A stretch of 64,000 nucleotides of DNA, taken from assembly GCA_022264855.1 (NCBI GenBank), contig JABYQU010000003.1, positions 868,001 through 932,000 of the forward strand. Direction: 5' to 3'. A model generated the notes under the pieces. It ran no database searches and was not told where the DNA came from. It saw only the letters and a list, made by a program, of their open reading frames with translations. Positions within the stretch are counted from its first letter, which is position 1. Each line of letters starts with the position of its first letter. The position numbers and the translations under genes are program-made. Below, in pieces: positions 36,526-47,080 of this stretch. Source of the stretch: Lenzites betulinus. Lineage: Eukaryota; Basidiomycota; Agaricomycetes; Polyporales; Polyporaceae.

Positions 36526-37352
36526 ATGAGCAGAGGAGGTCGAGGATTCAGCGGCGGTTTTGGCGGACGTGGTGGAGGTATGTTTTCCTCAACATGCCGC
36601 TGGTGCAAAGTTTTGACGACGGGATTAGGTCGCGGTGGTGGTAGGGGTGGATTTACGCAAAGAGATATGGGCCCTCCCGATACCGTTCTCGGTATGTCCA
36701 TGATCCCTTGCCATATACATCCAGCTAAACAATCCTGCAGAAATGGGCACTTTCTTGCACGCAGTAGAAGATGAAATGCTCTGCCAGTCGCTCATGCCGG
36801 ACAAGGTACCCTACTTCAACGCCCCCATCTACCTCCAAAACAAGTCCGTTATTGGCCGCGTGGACGAGATCCTCGGGCCGATCAACGAAGTCTACTTCTC
36901 CGTTAAAATGGGCGACGGCATGGTCGCGAACAGCTTCAAGAAGGGAGACAAGGTCTACATTGGCGGCGACAAGCTGCTACCACTCGACCGCTTCTTGCCG
37001 AAGCCTAAGTCTGCGGGTGGTGCGTAGTTTTGTGGTGCAGCAGGTTCGGCCAGTAAAACTGACGTTTCCATTAGGTGTAAAAAAGCCCCGTGGGGCTGGT
37101 GGACGAGGCGGCTTCGGTGGACGGGGCCGCGGTGCGCCAGGTGGCCGTGGTGGAGGCTTCAGCCGCGGCGGAGGACGTGGTGCACCAAGAGGACGGGGCG
37201 GTCCTGGCGGTGGCCGCGGCGCGCCGAGGGGACGCGGTGGGTTTGGCGGCGGCGGCGGATTCGGTGGAGGTGGTGGCGGATTCGGCGGCGGCGGCGGCCG
37301 TGGTGGATTTGGTGGGGGACGCGGGGGCCGTGGGGGCTTCCGTGGCTCATAG
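36526..37352 (+). CDS. GAR1: H/ACA snoRNP protein Gar1
   Basis: Core protein of nucleolar H/ACA ribonucleoproteins that turn uridine into pseudouridine in rRNA. Four exons: 36526-36577, 36629-36691, 36741-37019, 37075-37352; 223 residues (yeast Gar1 has 205). Glycine-arginine rich tails flank a central beta-barrel at about 30-125 ([21 protein letters not shown] starts it; [39 protein letters not shown]). The C-terminal GAR tail is a near-repeat of RGG/FGGG units over about 90 residues. The tail-coding DNA is a G-rich imperfect repeat, so copy number may vary. Ends tail-to-tail with the MIS14-like gene 181 bases away. Confidence 0.96.
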
Positions 37353-37533
37353 TCTCCGGGAGTGCCGCAGTGTAGTAGGTGGTGTACGACTCCTGTTTTT
37401 TGCTATCCCTCCTTCTCACTTGTATCTTACTCTGCGTGATGCTTTCCTGTCGACACTGCGGCAACTTACTATAGTACATGCATATGAGAACTCCAGGAAA
37501 AGGTATGGCTACAGTAGGGGTATGCAGGTACTC

Positions 37534-38399
37534 TTATAGCTTGAGCGCTTTGATCTCGTCGGAGACGGTCTTCACGCGTTCTGAACGTTCCAGCTGCACG
37601 GGCACGGCCTAAAATGAAAGTGTTCAGAAGGTCGAACCAGAGCTGAGAGTGACATAGCGGCCTACCTGCTTCAGCTCTTCGACAATAGCATAGGTCTGCG
37701 AGGCCACCTCCTCAATACGTTGGTATGCTTCCACAGGGACTAGCGAGGCCAGCATGAGCAAAAGGCAAAGACGACATGTCACCGCGACGTACTGTCTTCC
37801 GCAATTGGAGTGTTGTCCTCGGCGACGTCGGCAAGCGCGGCGGCCTCTTCCGTGTCGAGCTCGGCCTGGCTGGCAAGGAGTTCACGCATTTGCTTCTCGA
37901 TCTCCTCGGGTTTGGTGCGGCGCTCTTTGGCGATTTGAAGGTCCCAGCGGAGGCTCTGGTCGGAGAGGGACCAGATATGACGGTCGAAGCCCTCATCAAA
38001 CGGTTCCATGTCTATGATTCACAGGCGAAAAAGGGCAGAGTTGAGCTAGGGAATGCAGAAAGCAGAAGATGCGGGTGAACAAACCCTCTTCATCTTCGTT
38101 GATATCCTCCAAGCTCTGGCCATTGACCCTCACATTTGGCCTGGCAAATTCGAACGTCTTGTCAATGAACTGCATTCGTGTACTCGTTAGAGCGACTCTA
38201 GACATCACTTCATGAGGCGACATACACGGTGTAGATGTGCAAGCAAGGCTTCACGGTCCTCGGCGGAGTCGCTCCCTGTAAGCTGCTCATCAAGCGCGGT
38301 GAGGGCGGCGATGGTGTAGTTGCGCTTGATGCGCCGCCAGTCGTCGAGAGTCTCTGCAGAGATGCGGGGGAGGTCTTCGCGTTGAGCCTCGTGCGACAT
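37534..38399 (-). CDS. Kinetochore protein Mis14/Nsl1-like
   Basis: Likely subunit of the MIND/Mis12 kinetochore complex that links the inner centromere to the Ndc80 complex. Five exons: 38399-38226, 38169-38085, 38011-37793, 37739-37666, 37608-37534; 208 residues, close to the 210 of fission yeast Mis14. Visible elements: an N-terminal WRRIKRNYTIAALTALDEQL helix, FIDKTFEFARPNVRVNGQ, EPFDEGFDRHIWSLSDQSLRW around 95-115, then charged coiled-coil helices (KERRTKPEEIEKQMRELL; AYQRIEEVASQTYAIVEEL). The order and the acidic segment before EPFDEG fit the Mis14 family as I recall it, but sequence conservation is low, so this is an inference; the exon model itself is firm. Confidence 0.7.
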
Positions 38400-38860
38400 C
38401 GTTGTCTGAAGCAAGCGGCAGCGCCATTCGTCTCCGTCTCTCCCGGACTCGACTCGGACGCGTGTGAGACGCGTTCAGTCACGCGTCTGTCACAGCACGA
38501 AGCCGCCGCAAACTCGCAGAACCCAGTCTTCCTCGGCACCACCATCCTCGCCGCTGCATGCATCCTGCAATGTGCTGGCGGGCTCTGACACCCACGGCGC
38601 GGCCATATCCTACGTTTTCATGAAAACCGCGGCTCGTCCCCAATCATGCTGTTCAGCTGACTACATATTTGGCCTGTTGCAACTTGCAAATGTATCGCTT
38701 CAAGGAGTTCGCGATACGAACGACAAGAATCGAATAGCCTACAACCAAGTAACGATTACAAGAGCATCCATGTATGATACACCAGCAGGTGAGACAAACG
38801 CGAACCCCGTACAAGTACAATTTCCTACACCTCAGTCAATCAACGTTCAACCGTGTATGT
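38400..38860. other. Intergenic spacer
   Basis: Promoter of the MIS14-like gene (near 38400) and 3' flank of the UPF0538 gene. No other feature seen. Confidence 0.5.
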
Positions 38861-39551
38861 TTAACTCTCCCATTTGGTCTACAGGCCTGTCAGTTCCTCA
38901 AGATCGAGCGATGTTTGACTGAGCTTACATCAGGGTGCTTCTTGAATTCTTCGTACAGCGCACGGTTGAAGAAGCTGACTTCGGATTCGTTCTCTGTGGG
39001 TTGTGCTATCAGAAGATTGTTCGTTCCACTCTGCGTCAACTTACCCAGCCCTAGGTCAGCCAATGTCTTTGCGTCGTCGTCAAATATCCACTCGTCGTGA
39101 TCGAGGTTGATGATGAGGTTCGTCGTCTACAATCGTAAGCTTACGCTACCAGGACGGTGCGAGCGCAAGCACTAACCTTCGCGCCATGAGCCTTGGTGTA
39201 AAGCTTGATCGTGTCTGCAAGGGATGTTCAGTACAGGGTCACCCCACTGGCCGCTGCAGACTCACCGAATGTCGTGGTGCGATATGGCTTCCAACCTGAT
39301 TGGGTTTGGATTGCTGCAAGAGGTCAGATGCTGTGAGGGCATGTAAGATGGGTCCAGGCAGAGTGCGGGTTACCTTGTCGCACTGTCTCTTTCAGCTGGC
39401 CGACCGTGGTCGTCTCAAGATTGATATGATGCAAGACAAGACTTTTCTCTGTACGGTACTCGAAGGACTTGACGACCCGTATTGTGAGAGTGGCGTCGGT
39501 CCTGGGCACGGCCAGGTTGACTGGGACGTCAGAGATGCCGCCTGAAGCCAT
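38861..39551 (-). CDS. UPF0538 family protein (human C2orf76 homologue)
   Basis: Conserved eukaryotic protein of unknown function. Six exons: 39551-39374, 39313-39266, 39214-39177, 39126-39045, 38993-38929, 38878-38861; 142 residues, compared with about 126 for the human protein. Family landmarks: TLTIRVVKSFEYRTEKSLVL (a beta strand pair, residues 20-40), TVGQLKETVRQAIQTQSGWK, FDTIKLYTKAHGAKTTNLII, DEWIFDDDAKTLADLGLENE and EVSFFNRALYEEFKKHP. The ubiquitin-like look of the N-terminal strands and helix suggests a beta-grasp fold, which is inference. The last exon codes for just TKWES and the stop. Confidence 0.85.
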
Positions 39552-40256
39552 GATGGAGATGCTGGTGGTGAGTGGGAGATGTGGCGTTGCTAACGATGCT
39601 GCTCTAGCTCCGGTACTTATACACTGTGTATTCGGATGGCCTGGATGAAAGACGATGAACGTTCGGGACGATGCTCGAAACAGCTTTCGCGACATTCGGC
39701 GTCTGCCGATCGCGCGTGCCCCGGCGCTTGCTGAACCACTCGACTCTGACCTCGACGGTCGCCTCGACACTCGGCAGAGTCTGCGCCGCGTTCGGATGCA
39801 CCTCATGACTGGTGTGGCACGGTTTATCCTACAGAAAGCCCGAGGCCGATGTTCGACATCTCACACCATGTGAGGAGCATGGGTCCTGTGCAAGTATGTC
39901 GGACGCCTCCCGTCCCGGACTCCGCACAGTAATACGTACGGGCTAGACTCCGCAACATTTCATGCGCCACGCTAGACAAGGTACGTTGCGTCTATTCTCG
40001 AGCTGTTCATTTCCCGAGAGAAGTGCACGCTGAGCTTGCGCGGGATTTTGCATCTTATAGGTGAGAACCACGGGCCGGATTTGCGTCATTTGGCTGCGTC
40101 CGCCCTGGCGATTGCACGCACACCCGAGGTTTCTCCGCCGTGTTAGACATATAAATCACGCATGCGCCTCGGCTGGGAAATCGACTTGAGGAGACAAGCT
40201 GCTGCTCGTCTCACGAACTTGACTCACCCAATTCGACTTGTGGACTCGGTGCCCTG
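39552..40256. other. Divergent intergenic region, UPF0538/beta-glucosidase
   Basis: 705 bases between divergent starts. A TATAAAT at 40150-40156 lies about 100 bases before the beta-glucosidase ATG and is a plausible core promoter. No gene supported. Confidence 0.55.
40150..40156 (+). promoter_or_regulatory. TATA box of the beta-glucosidase gene
   Basis: TATAAAT in an AT-rich patch 101 bases before the ATG at 40257. Confidence 0.5.
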
Positions 40257-43200
40257 ATGTCTCGCGACTTTCTCGACGTTCCCATTGCCGACCTAGTCGG
40301 TAGGCTCACCACCGAGGAGAAAATCAAGCTCCTCAGTGCCCCAAACTGGTGGAACACCAACGCCATCGAGCGTCTTGGTATCCCTGCCGTTCGTATGAGC
40401 GACGGACCTAATGTTTGTTTTCTTGTCCCCTTGTTGACTGTCGTTGACATCAACCCGGATATCACAATGCGTAGGGCGTCCGAGGCTCTTCCCACTTTGT
40501 CTCTACCCCCGCTCAATGTCTTCCGGTGAGCAGCAAGAACACAGTCGGCCAAGCCAATTTCTGAACCGTCTCATAGTGCGCAACGTCTCTGGCGTCTACG
40601 TTCGACCCCGATCTATTGTTCGAGGTCGGTAAATTCTTGGGCGAGGAAGCCAAGATCAAGTCTTCGGTCATCCTGCTCGCCCCTACGTGCAACATCCAGC
40701 GCAACCCCTTGGGCGGGCGGGCGTTTGAGTCGTTCTCTGAGGACCCCCACTTGTCAGGTACGTTCACACGAAGGCACTGCTATGTACGTCCATATTGACA
40801 ATTGCTTAGGAAATATGGCGGCGGCGTACGTAAATGGCTTGCAGTCACAAGGTGTCGCTTCCACCATCAAGCACTTCGTTGCGAACGACCAAGAACATGA
40901 ACGGACCGCCGCCGAATCTGTTCTGTCCGACCGCGCTTTACGCGAGATTTATCTGTACCCGTACGCATGCACAGGCTGAGCTTCATGCGGCCTTCTCTGA
41001 ACAAATCTCGGCCCACTTGCCGAATGTCTTAGGTTCATGCTCGCACAGAAGAAAGCTCGCCCCTGGGCATTTATGACATCGTACGCACATTAGGACATAT
41101 TTACCTGCTCCGTCAGTGTGCTGATCATGCGCACATATAGCTACGGAAGAATCAACGGCGTGCACTGTTCCGAGAACCCGACCCTTTTGAAAGACATCCT
41201 GCGCAAGGACTGGGGCTTCGATGGCATCGTCATGAGCGATTGGTGAGTCAGGGTGCCTTCGAGCTGCCTTCGCAGCTTCTGATTCGCCGACTGTGCGGCT
41301 ACTTTTGCTTCTGTCCCTCGCGTAGGTTCGGCACGTACAGCGTCGACCTTGGAATCAATGCCGGACTGGACCTCGAGATGCCCGGCCCGCCGCGCTGGCG
41401 CACGTCGACCCTGGTCAGCCACACGCTCTCGTGCCAAAAGGTCCTGCCTTCGACTCTGGACGAGCGTGCGCGGGACATCCTCTCGTTTGTACAGCGCCAG
41501 GCGCAGCGGAACCCGGACGTCGTTTTCGGCGATGGGAAGGAGCGCACGCGCGATTCGCCCGAGGGCCGTGCGTTCTGCAGACGTTTGGCCGCGGAGGGCA
41601 TGGTGGTGCTGAAGAACGAGAAGGACGTGCTGCCCATCGAGCCGGAGAAGGTGAAGCGCGTCGCACTGATCGGGCCTAACATGAAGGACAGGGTCATCTC
41701 GGGTGGCGGGTCCGCTGCGTTGAAGGCGAGCTACGTCGTCACGCCGTACGCGGGTATTACGGAGAATGCCCCTAAGGGCGTGGAGTTCGATTTCTCAGTT
41801 GGATGTTATTGTAGGTTTGTCCATGTCAGGAGACAACGTGTTTGCTGATGTCTTTTCAGCGTACAAGTACACTCCTACGCTCGAGGCGTTTCTGAAGACG
41901 CCGTCCGGGGAGCAGGGCTGGTTGTGCTCCTTCTACAACCACGATGCGAAGGGCAACCCCACGGGCGGGCCAGTTGGAGAGTATGTCCTCCAGGACACCC
42001 GGGTGAAGCTCAACGACTTCTTGCCCCCGGGTCTTACGGAAACGTGGACTATCAAGCTCCATGGGAACCTCACGATGGACAAGACCGCCGACTATGAGCT
42101 GGGCTTGACCGTCGCCGGACGTGCGAAGCTATTTGTCGACGGTAAGCTGACCGTTGATAACTGGACGACGCAGCGGCCTGGAGAATTCTTCTACGGGTAT
42201 GTGGAGGACATTTCCTCTTGCATTCATAACGGCGTTATGTGTCCTAATGCTCGGTTCAACAGCCAAGGCACCGTTGAGGAATTGGGCACTGTTTGCTTGA
42301 CTGCGGGGAAACCCGTCGATATCCTCGTCGAGTACACCAACACGAAACCTCCTCAAGGATCGGAGTCCGACCTGTCGCAACCAGCTTTGATGCGCGGCGT
42401 GGTACGTCTAGGTCAGCATTGTAAACAATGCTTGGCAAGCTCACGCTTGTGCCCAGCGGCTCGGAGGTTGCGAGAAGATCGACGCCGAGGAGGCACTGGT
42501 CGCGGCAGAGAAGCTCGCCGCTGCCTCCGACGTCGCCGTGGTCGTCGTCGGTCTGTCCCCCGACTGGGAAAGCGAGGGGCTCGACCGCCCTACTCTGGAA
42601 ATGCCCGGCAGGCAAAACGAGTTGATCTCGCGCATCGCGAAGGCGAACCCCAACACCGTCGTGTGCATCCAATCTGTACGTGCTCCCCTCCTCTTCCGCA
42701 TCTCTCTCGACACACTCATTAGTGCTGATGCTGATATGTTGCACAGGGCTCCGCGGTCGCGATGCCGTGGGTGCACGACGTGCGCGGGATCGTGCAGGCG
42801 TGGTACGCGGGGAACGAGACGGGCAGCGCGCTCGCGGACGTGCTGTTCGGCGCGCTCGACCCCGCGGGGCGCCTCCCGCTCACGCTGCCCGTGCGCGTGC
42901 AGGACATCCCGGCGTACCCGAACTTCCGCAGCGAGAACGGACAGATCCATTATCGCGAGGACCTGTTCGTGGGGTATAAGGGGTATGCGGCGCGCGGTGT
43001 GAAGCCGCTCTTCCCGTTCGGGTGAGTTTTTGGCTTTAGGTGGTTGGAACGTTGAGGGCTGATTGGGATGGTGTAGGTTTGGGCTGTCGTACACGACGTT
43101 CGATCTGTCCGACTTGAAGGTCACGACGAAGGCAAGGTCGGCTGCGGCGGACGACTTCGCGGTGCAGCTCGAGGTCACCGTCACGAACACCGGCTCGCGC

Positions 43201-43488
43201 AAGGGCTCGGAGGTCGTGCAGGTGTACGTCTCGCTGCCCGACATCGGGCTCACGACGCCGAAGCTGCAGCTGCGCGCGTTCGCCAAGGCGCGCGACCTCG
43301 CCCCCGGGGAGAGCAAGACCGTCGAGCTCAGCCTGGACAAGTACGCGGTGTCGTTCTGGGACACCCGCCACCAGCAGTGGAAGGCAGTCGCGGGGACGTA
43401 CGAGGTGCATGTTGGGAAGAGCAGCGAGGATATCGTGCTCCAGGGCGAGTTCGCGGTGGAGCAGGAGTTCACTTGGGTTGGGCTATGA
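40257..43488 (+). CDS. GH3 beta-glucosidase with PA14 insert, intracellular
   Basis: Hydrolyses terminal beta-glucosides such as cellobiose. Twelve exons: 40257-40412, 40475-40525, 40577-40757, 40810-40960, 41033-41080, 41141-41242, 41326-41810, 41860-42196, 42263-42401, 42457-42675, 42747-43021, 43077-43488; 851 residues. The N-terminal TIM barrel contains [16 protein letters not shown] and the nucleophile Asp229 in IVMSDW. The second catalytic domain is interrupted by a PA14 module at about 390-530 ([14 protein letters not shown] ... [17 protein letters not shown]). The acid/base candidate is Glu590 in SPDWESEG, and a fibronectin III-like domain ends the protein. The numbering and PA14 insertion closely parallel the Kluyveromyces enzyme. 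The start MSRDFLDVP has no signal peptide, so it probably acts inside the cell on imported disaccharides. Confidence 0.95.
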
Positions 43489-43608
43489 GACGCGCAGAAC
43501 ATGGAGATGATGAAGTAGCGTGAGTGTGGCTCGGAGCATATAGATATTATAGTACAGGCTGTATGGATAGCGGAATGGGAAACAAACTACAGGAACGCAG
43601 GTGGACTC

Positions 43609-46427
43609 TCAGCTGCCGTACCGCTCGCGTGCCTGATGAGTGAAGTTAGCGGCCATGCACTCCGCCAGGTATGTTTAGGACATACCGCATCCTTGGCTAG
43701 GTTGACGTATCCGGTGTAGTCATTTGCTACTTTAGTAATGTCTTTGGCCTTGGCCGCGCCCAAACCGACGCCTGCAGCATATATCGCCGTTTGGCTGCAT
43801 ATGAAAAATCAGCACCTGCTTTGACAGCGCATAAGCAGGAAACACTAACATAGGGTCCACTCGGCCCTCGCCAGCTGTACCGAGTCCCTGGCCCTCCTTC
43901 CAGCCCATCATCTTCAACAGCTTGTTCCCCACGTTGTTCTCGTCCTTGCCGGGATTGAGCGGGGGAGGGGTGGCGACGGTGGAGGCGGCGGGCCCTCCGA
44001 ATGCTTCTTCTTCGTGACCGCGGGCACGTCGCCGGGCACAGGTCTCGGGATGTCTGGCTGGTTGTGCATGATGCGTCGTTCGGAGGCGCGGTCGCGGTAC
44101 TTGGGCTGTTGGGCCTGCTCAGCCTTTGCGCGTGCCGCACGCGCCTTGTCGCGCGCGACCTCGCGGAGCGCCGCATCCTTGTAGTTTTTCTAGCGAGGTT
44201 TCGGATAAGTACTTGATATATCGCAGTAAGATCGTAGAGGCAGGAGGGTTACCTTGTGCAAGTCCGACTCCTTGTTGTGTCGCTTCAGCTGGTCGAGAGA
44301 CTTGAACTGCCGAGCACAGAGCAAACACGTCATTGCAGCGGTGTCCGAGAACTCGAATTCTGTCTCTGCTCGTGGCGGAGTAACAGCCTTGACAACCGGC
44401 GCGGGTACGTTAACAACGGGCGCTGGGACCTCAACCTGCGGGAGTTTAACATCAGCAAGCATGTTGAGAGAAAATTGCTAACCGGTGGTGCAATCACGGG
44501 CACCTCTTGTGGGGCGTCATGGTGTAGAACATCCTGGACCTGGTTCCACTTTGTGATGTTGTTCGCGGTCTAAAAGAGGGTTGTGTCAACTTACACGCCA
44601 AGGGGCATACAGCGCGTTCTTAGACAAACCTTCTTACTCGCGATCAGAGGCGCGACTTTCTTAGCAGCGGCAACTACAGCAGCCGATATCTGTTAGCCAA
44701 CCCGCACGCGTATTTGTCTCCCAACGGCCTGACAAACCCTTCGGATCTTCGGTCGTGGTCGTCTCGTTTGTAGCAGCGTCATCCTCTCCCTCCGCTCCAT
44801 CATCCATGGAGAATGCCTGGCTGAGTGGGGCAGGCTTCTTGGAGGGGCCAGCCTGTCCAGGCTTGCCCATCGAGAAGCCACCTTTAAATGCCAAGGTGAC
44901 AGGCTTGTCGGAAACGGGCAGCGCCGACGCTGCGACTTTCGTTCCCTGAGCGCTGACTTCTGTGGCGGAGGTGAGGAAGACTTCCAGAGAATGCGAGAGG
45001 ATGTACGTACCTTTCTTCTTCTTTTCCTTCTTCTCTTTGGGTGCAGGTATGGCTTCTGTGGGCTTCACGGGCTCTTCTACCGTGAACTCGAGAATGGCCG
45101 CTGTGGACCCTTCATCCCAGTACCTGACCCATGCACCCTCGGTGCCACCCAGACTAGGGGTAGACGTTAAGCACGCATCATCCCGTAATGTATAATCAGG
45201 GAGGGGCTGGAAGGAGTACGGGTGCGCGAAGGAAGCTGCGACCGGCCGGTCAGAGATACGGAAGCCATTCGGATGCAGCTGAGGCGACATCGTCGCTGCG
45301 AGAACTGCGGACGCAGCCTACAGGAGTTCGTCAGCAACAACCTTGGGAACAAGGGCTCAAGACTTGCCTGCACGTCGATGAACTCAACAAATGCGAACCC
45401 CCAGCTCGCGGTCGTGTTCTTGTCTTTGATGAGGATGATCCGCCGCATTCCCTTGGCGCCCTCCTTGCTGGGCCCTGAAGAGGTCTTCATGGCCTGGGCG
45501 ATAGCCTGAGGACCGGACAGCGGGTCAAGACCTCGGAAGAGCAAAACGGGTGCCTGCGTGTTGCCAATGTCACGGGTACCATCATTCGTCTGGAATGGGC
45601 CCTTCGCTCGTCGCTCCCCGGGAGCGGCGCTCTGCGAGTAATCAATCTTGACACGACGGCCGCCGGCAGGGGTGGGATTACCGGCCTCGATGGCTCGGTA
45701 AAAGGCGGCGGTGGCGGTTGCGCCGTGGGATGCGGGCGGCGGGATCTGGATGAAAGGGAAGAGCGGGTCGACGAAGGCGCGGGCGTGCTCGGTGCTTGTG
45801 AATTGGGCGAAGCCGAAGCCTTTGGAGACACCTGTTGGATGTGCGGCGGCGGCGGCGGGCGGAGGCCATGCGGAGAAAGAACACGTCAATGCGCTGTTGC
45901 ATGCAAATGAAGTACGAAGGGGCAAGTGCCTGTAGATCTGTCTCGGATTATGGTGACCGACTCGATGCTGCAGCTGTTGCTGGTCAGGTATGCTTGCATC
46001 TGCAGAGCCATGGAAAGATGAGCGGAAGGAGATATTTCGTCGTATGTCACTACGTACATCTGACTCCGTAAAGTCAGGGTCAAGCCCAAGGAAGATAACG
46101 TGAGGGCTGGGCTCGCTGGGAACGAGTCGTTTCTTGTTGTATGGACCAGTTTTGGAGTGACGGTCGTCCTGGTTGTAGCCCTGGTCGTAGGACTGGCGGT
46201 TGTCGTATCCAGAGTTGTCGTAGCCTTGAGACGCATCATATCCCTGTGTATGTATGGTAAGGGCGCCACCCCATACGGAGACGAAGGATGCTGCGTACGC
46301 CGTCGTTGTACTTCCTGCGTTTGCTATCGCCGTAGTAGTCCTCTTCACGCATGTGCGTATTCGCCCTGGGTTGCCAGGACTCGTAGTCGGCCTGCTTTCC
46401 TTGGTCCCACTCTCTGTTGTAGGCCAT
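43609..46427 (-). CDS. RBM5/RBM10-like splicing factor: RRM, zinc finger, G-patch
   Basis: Probable nuclear pre-mRNA splicing regulator. Twelve exons: 46427-46299, 46243-46058, 45999-45930, 45831-45368, 45317-45011, 44959-44738, 44673-44630, 44569-44483, 44435-44253, 44189-43850, 43794-43686, 43632-43609; about 721 residues. Order: Tyr/Gly/Asp-rich N-terminus, RRM1 (about 90-200, VIFLGLDPDFTES; KGFGFAQF), RRM2 (about 230-320, VLLFRGLDP; WGFAFVEF), a Lys/Glu stretch, a C2H2 finger (MTCLLCARQFKSLDQLKRH), and a G-patch (GNKLLKMMGWKEGQGLGTAG) near the end (ARERYGS). Two introns begin with GC (45929 and 45367). The exon 44189-43850 needs one extra base to join the segment RERIMHNQPD-type text to the G-patch frame, so the gene carries an apparent -1 frame break near 43990-44030. 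The 51-base intron 45010-44960 is a multiple of three and could be retained. Confidence 0.82.
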
Positions 46428-46539
46428 GGCAGGAGTGTGGGTGAGTAATCGGAGATAGGACTGGGAGGGAGGAGATGGTGGTTTGAGGAAGAGAGATGGG
46501 CGCCTGTTCGAGCCCACGACTCTCTGATCACCCTCCACC
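46428..46539. promoter_or_regulatory. Very short bidirectional promoter
   Basis: Just 112 bases separate the divergent ATGs of the G-patch gene and the B15-like gene; both leaders and both promoters share this space or reach into the neighbouring gene. Confidence 0.6.
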
Positions 46540-47000
46540 ATGGCCGGACACGGTATGCATGCTTTCTCTTTCAGACTTTGCTGCGGCTCACGAAATATCT
46601 GTGTGTAGGGTATACGAAGGTACATGACATGCCTGTGTGATTCAGAACGTATACTCACCAGCGGAGCGTGTCGTAGACCGACCCCGCCGTCGAGCGATGG
46701 AACAACATGGTACGCCCTCCCCTTTCTTGCTGCTCCCCATCGTCCTCAGCAGTGTGAGTGCAGCGCGAGGCGGTGTACAAGAACTTCCGGTTCAACTCGC
46801 GGACAGCAAGACAGTCCATTCTAGGCATGGTCGTCTTCCCCGCCACCATCTTCGCCATTGCATATCACCAAGACGTAGGTTGCACTCGACAGTTGCTGGT
46901 TTATGTGCTCACGTTGCTGCAGATGAAGTGGGACTGGAGGGGCAAGCGCAAGGGCGAGCTCATTGCCCGCAACCCGCCTGCACACGAGGCATCCGACTGA
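46540..47000 (+). CDS. Putative complex I accessory subunit, NDUFB4/B15-like
   Basis: Small single-helix protein likely to sit in the membrane arm of mitochondrial NADH:ubiquinone oxidoreductase. Preferred exons: 46540-46552, 46662-46709, 46759-46874, 46923-47000; 84 residues starting MAGHAERVVDRPRRRAMEQH. One transmembrane helix (SILGMVVFPATIFAIAY, about 40-57) is followed by the highly charged WDWRGKRKGEL, a pattern seen in B15-type subunits. An alternative would splice an 11-base exon at 46609-46619, but that requires a 26-base intron and is unlikely. The acceptor at 46758 ends GAG, an unusual context. Function is inferred from size, topology and motif. Confidence 0.65.
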
Positions 47001-47080
47001 GTATTGGATGGCATTATCCGTGTCTACGCGTGCTATGGTATACTGTATCAACCCTTCTACAAGTGTGCATGGTCCGTGGC

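Noticed and set aside
46609..46619. 11-base exon in the B15-like gene
   Set aside because: It would leave a 26-base intron, below the practical minimum; a simpler one-intron model is in frame.
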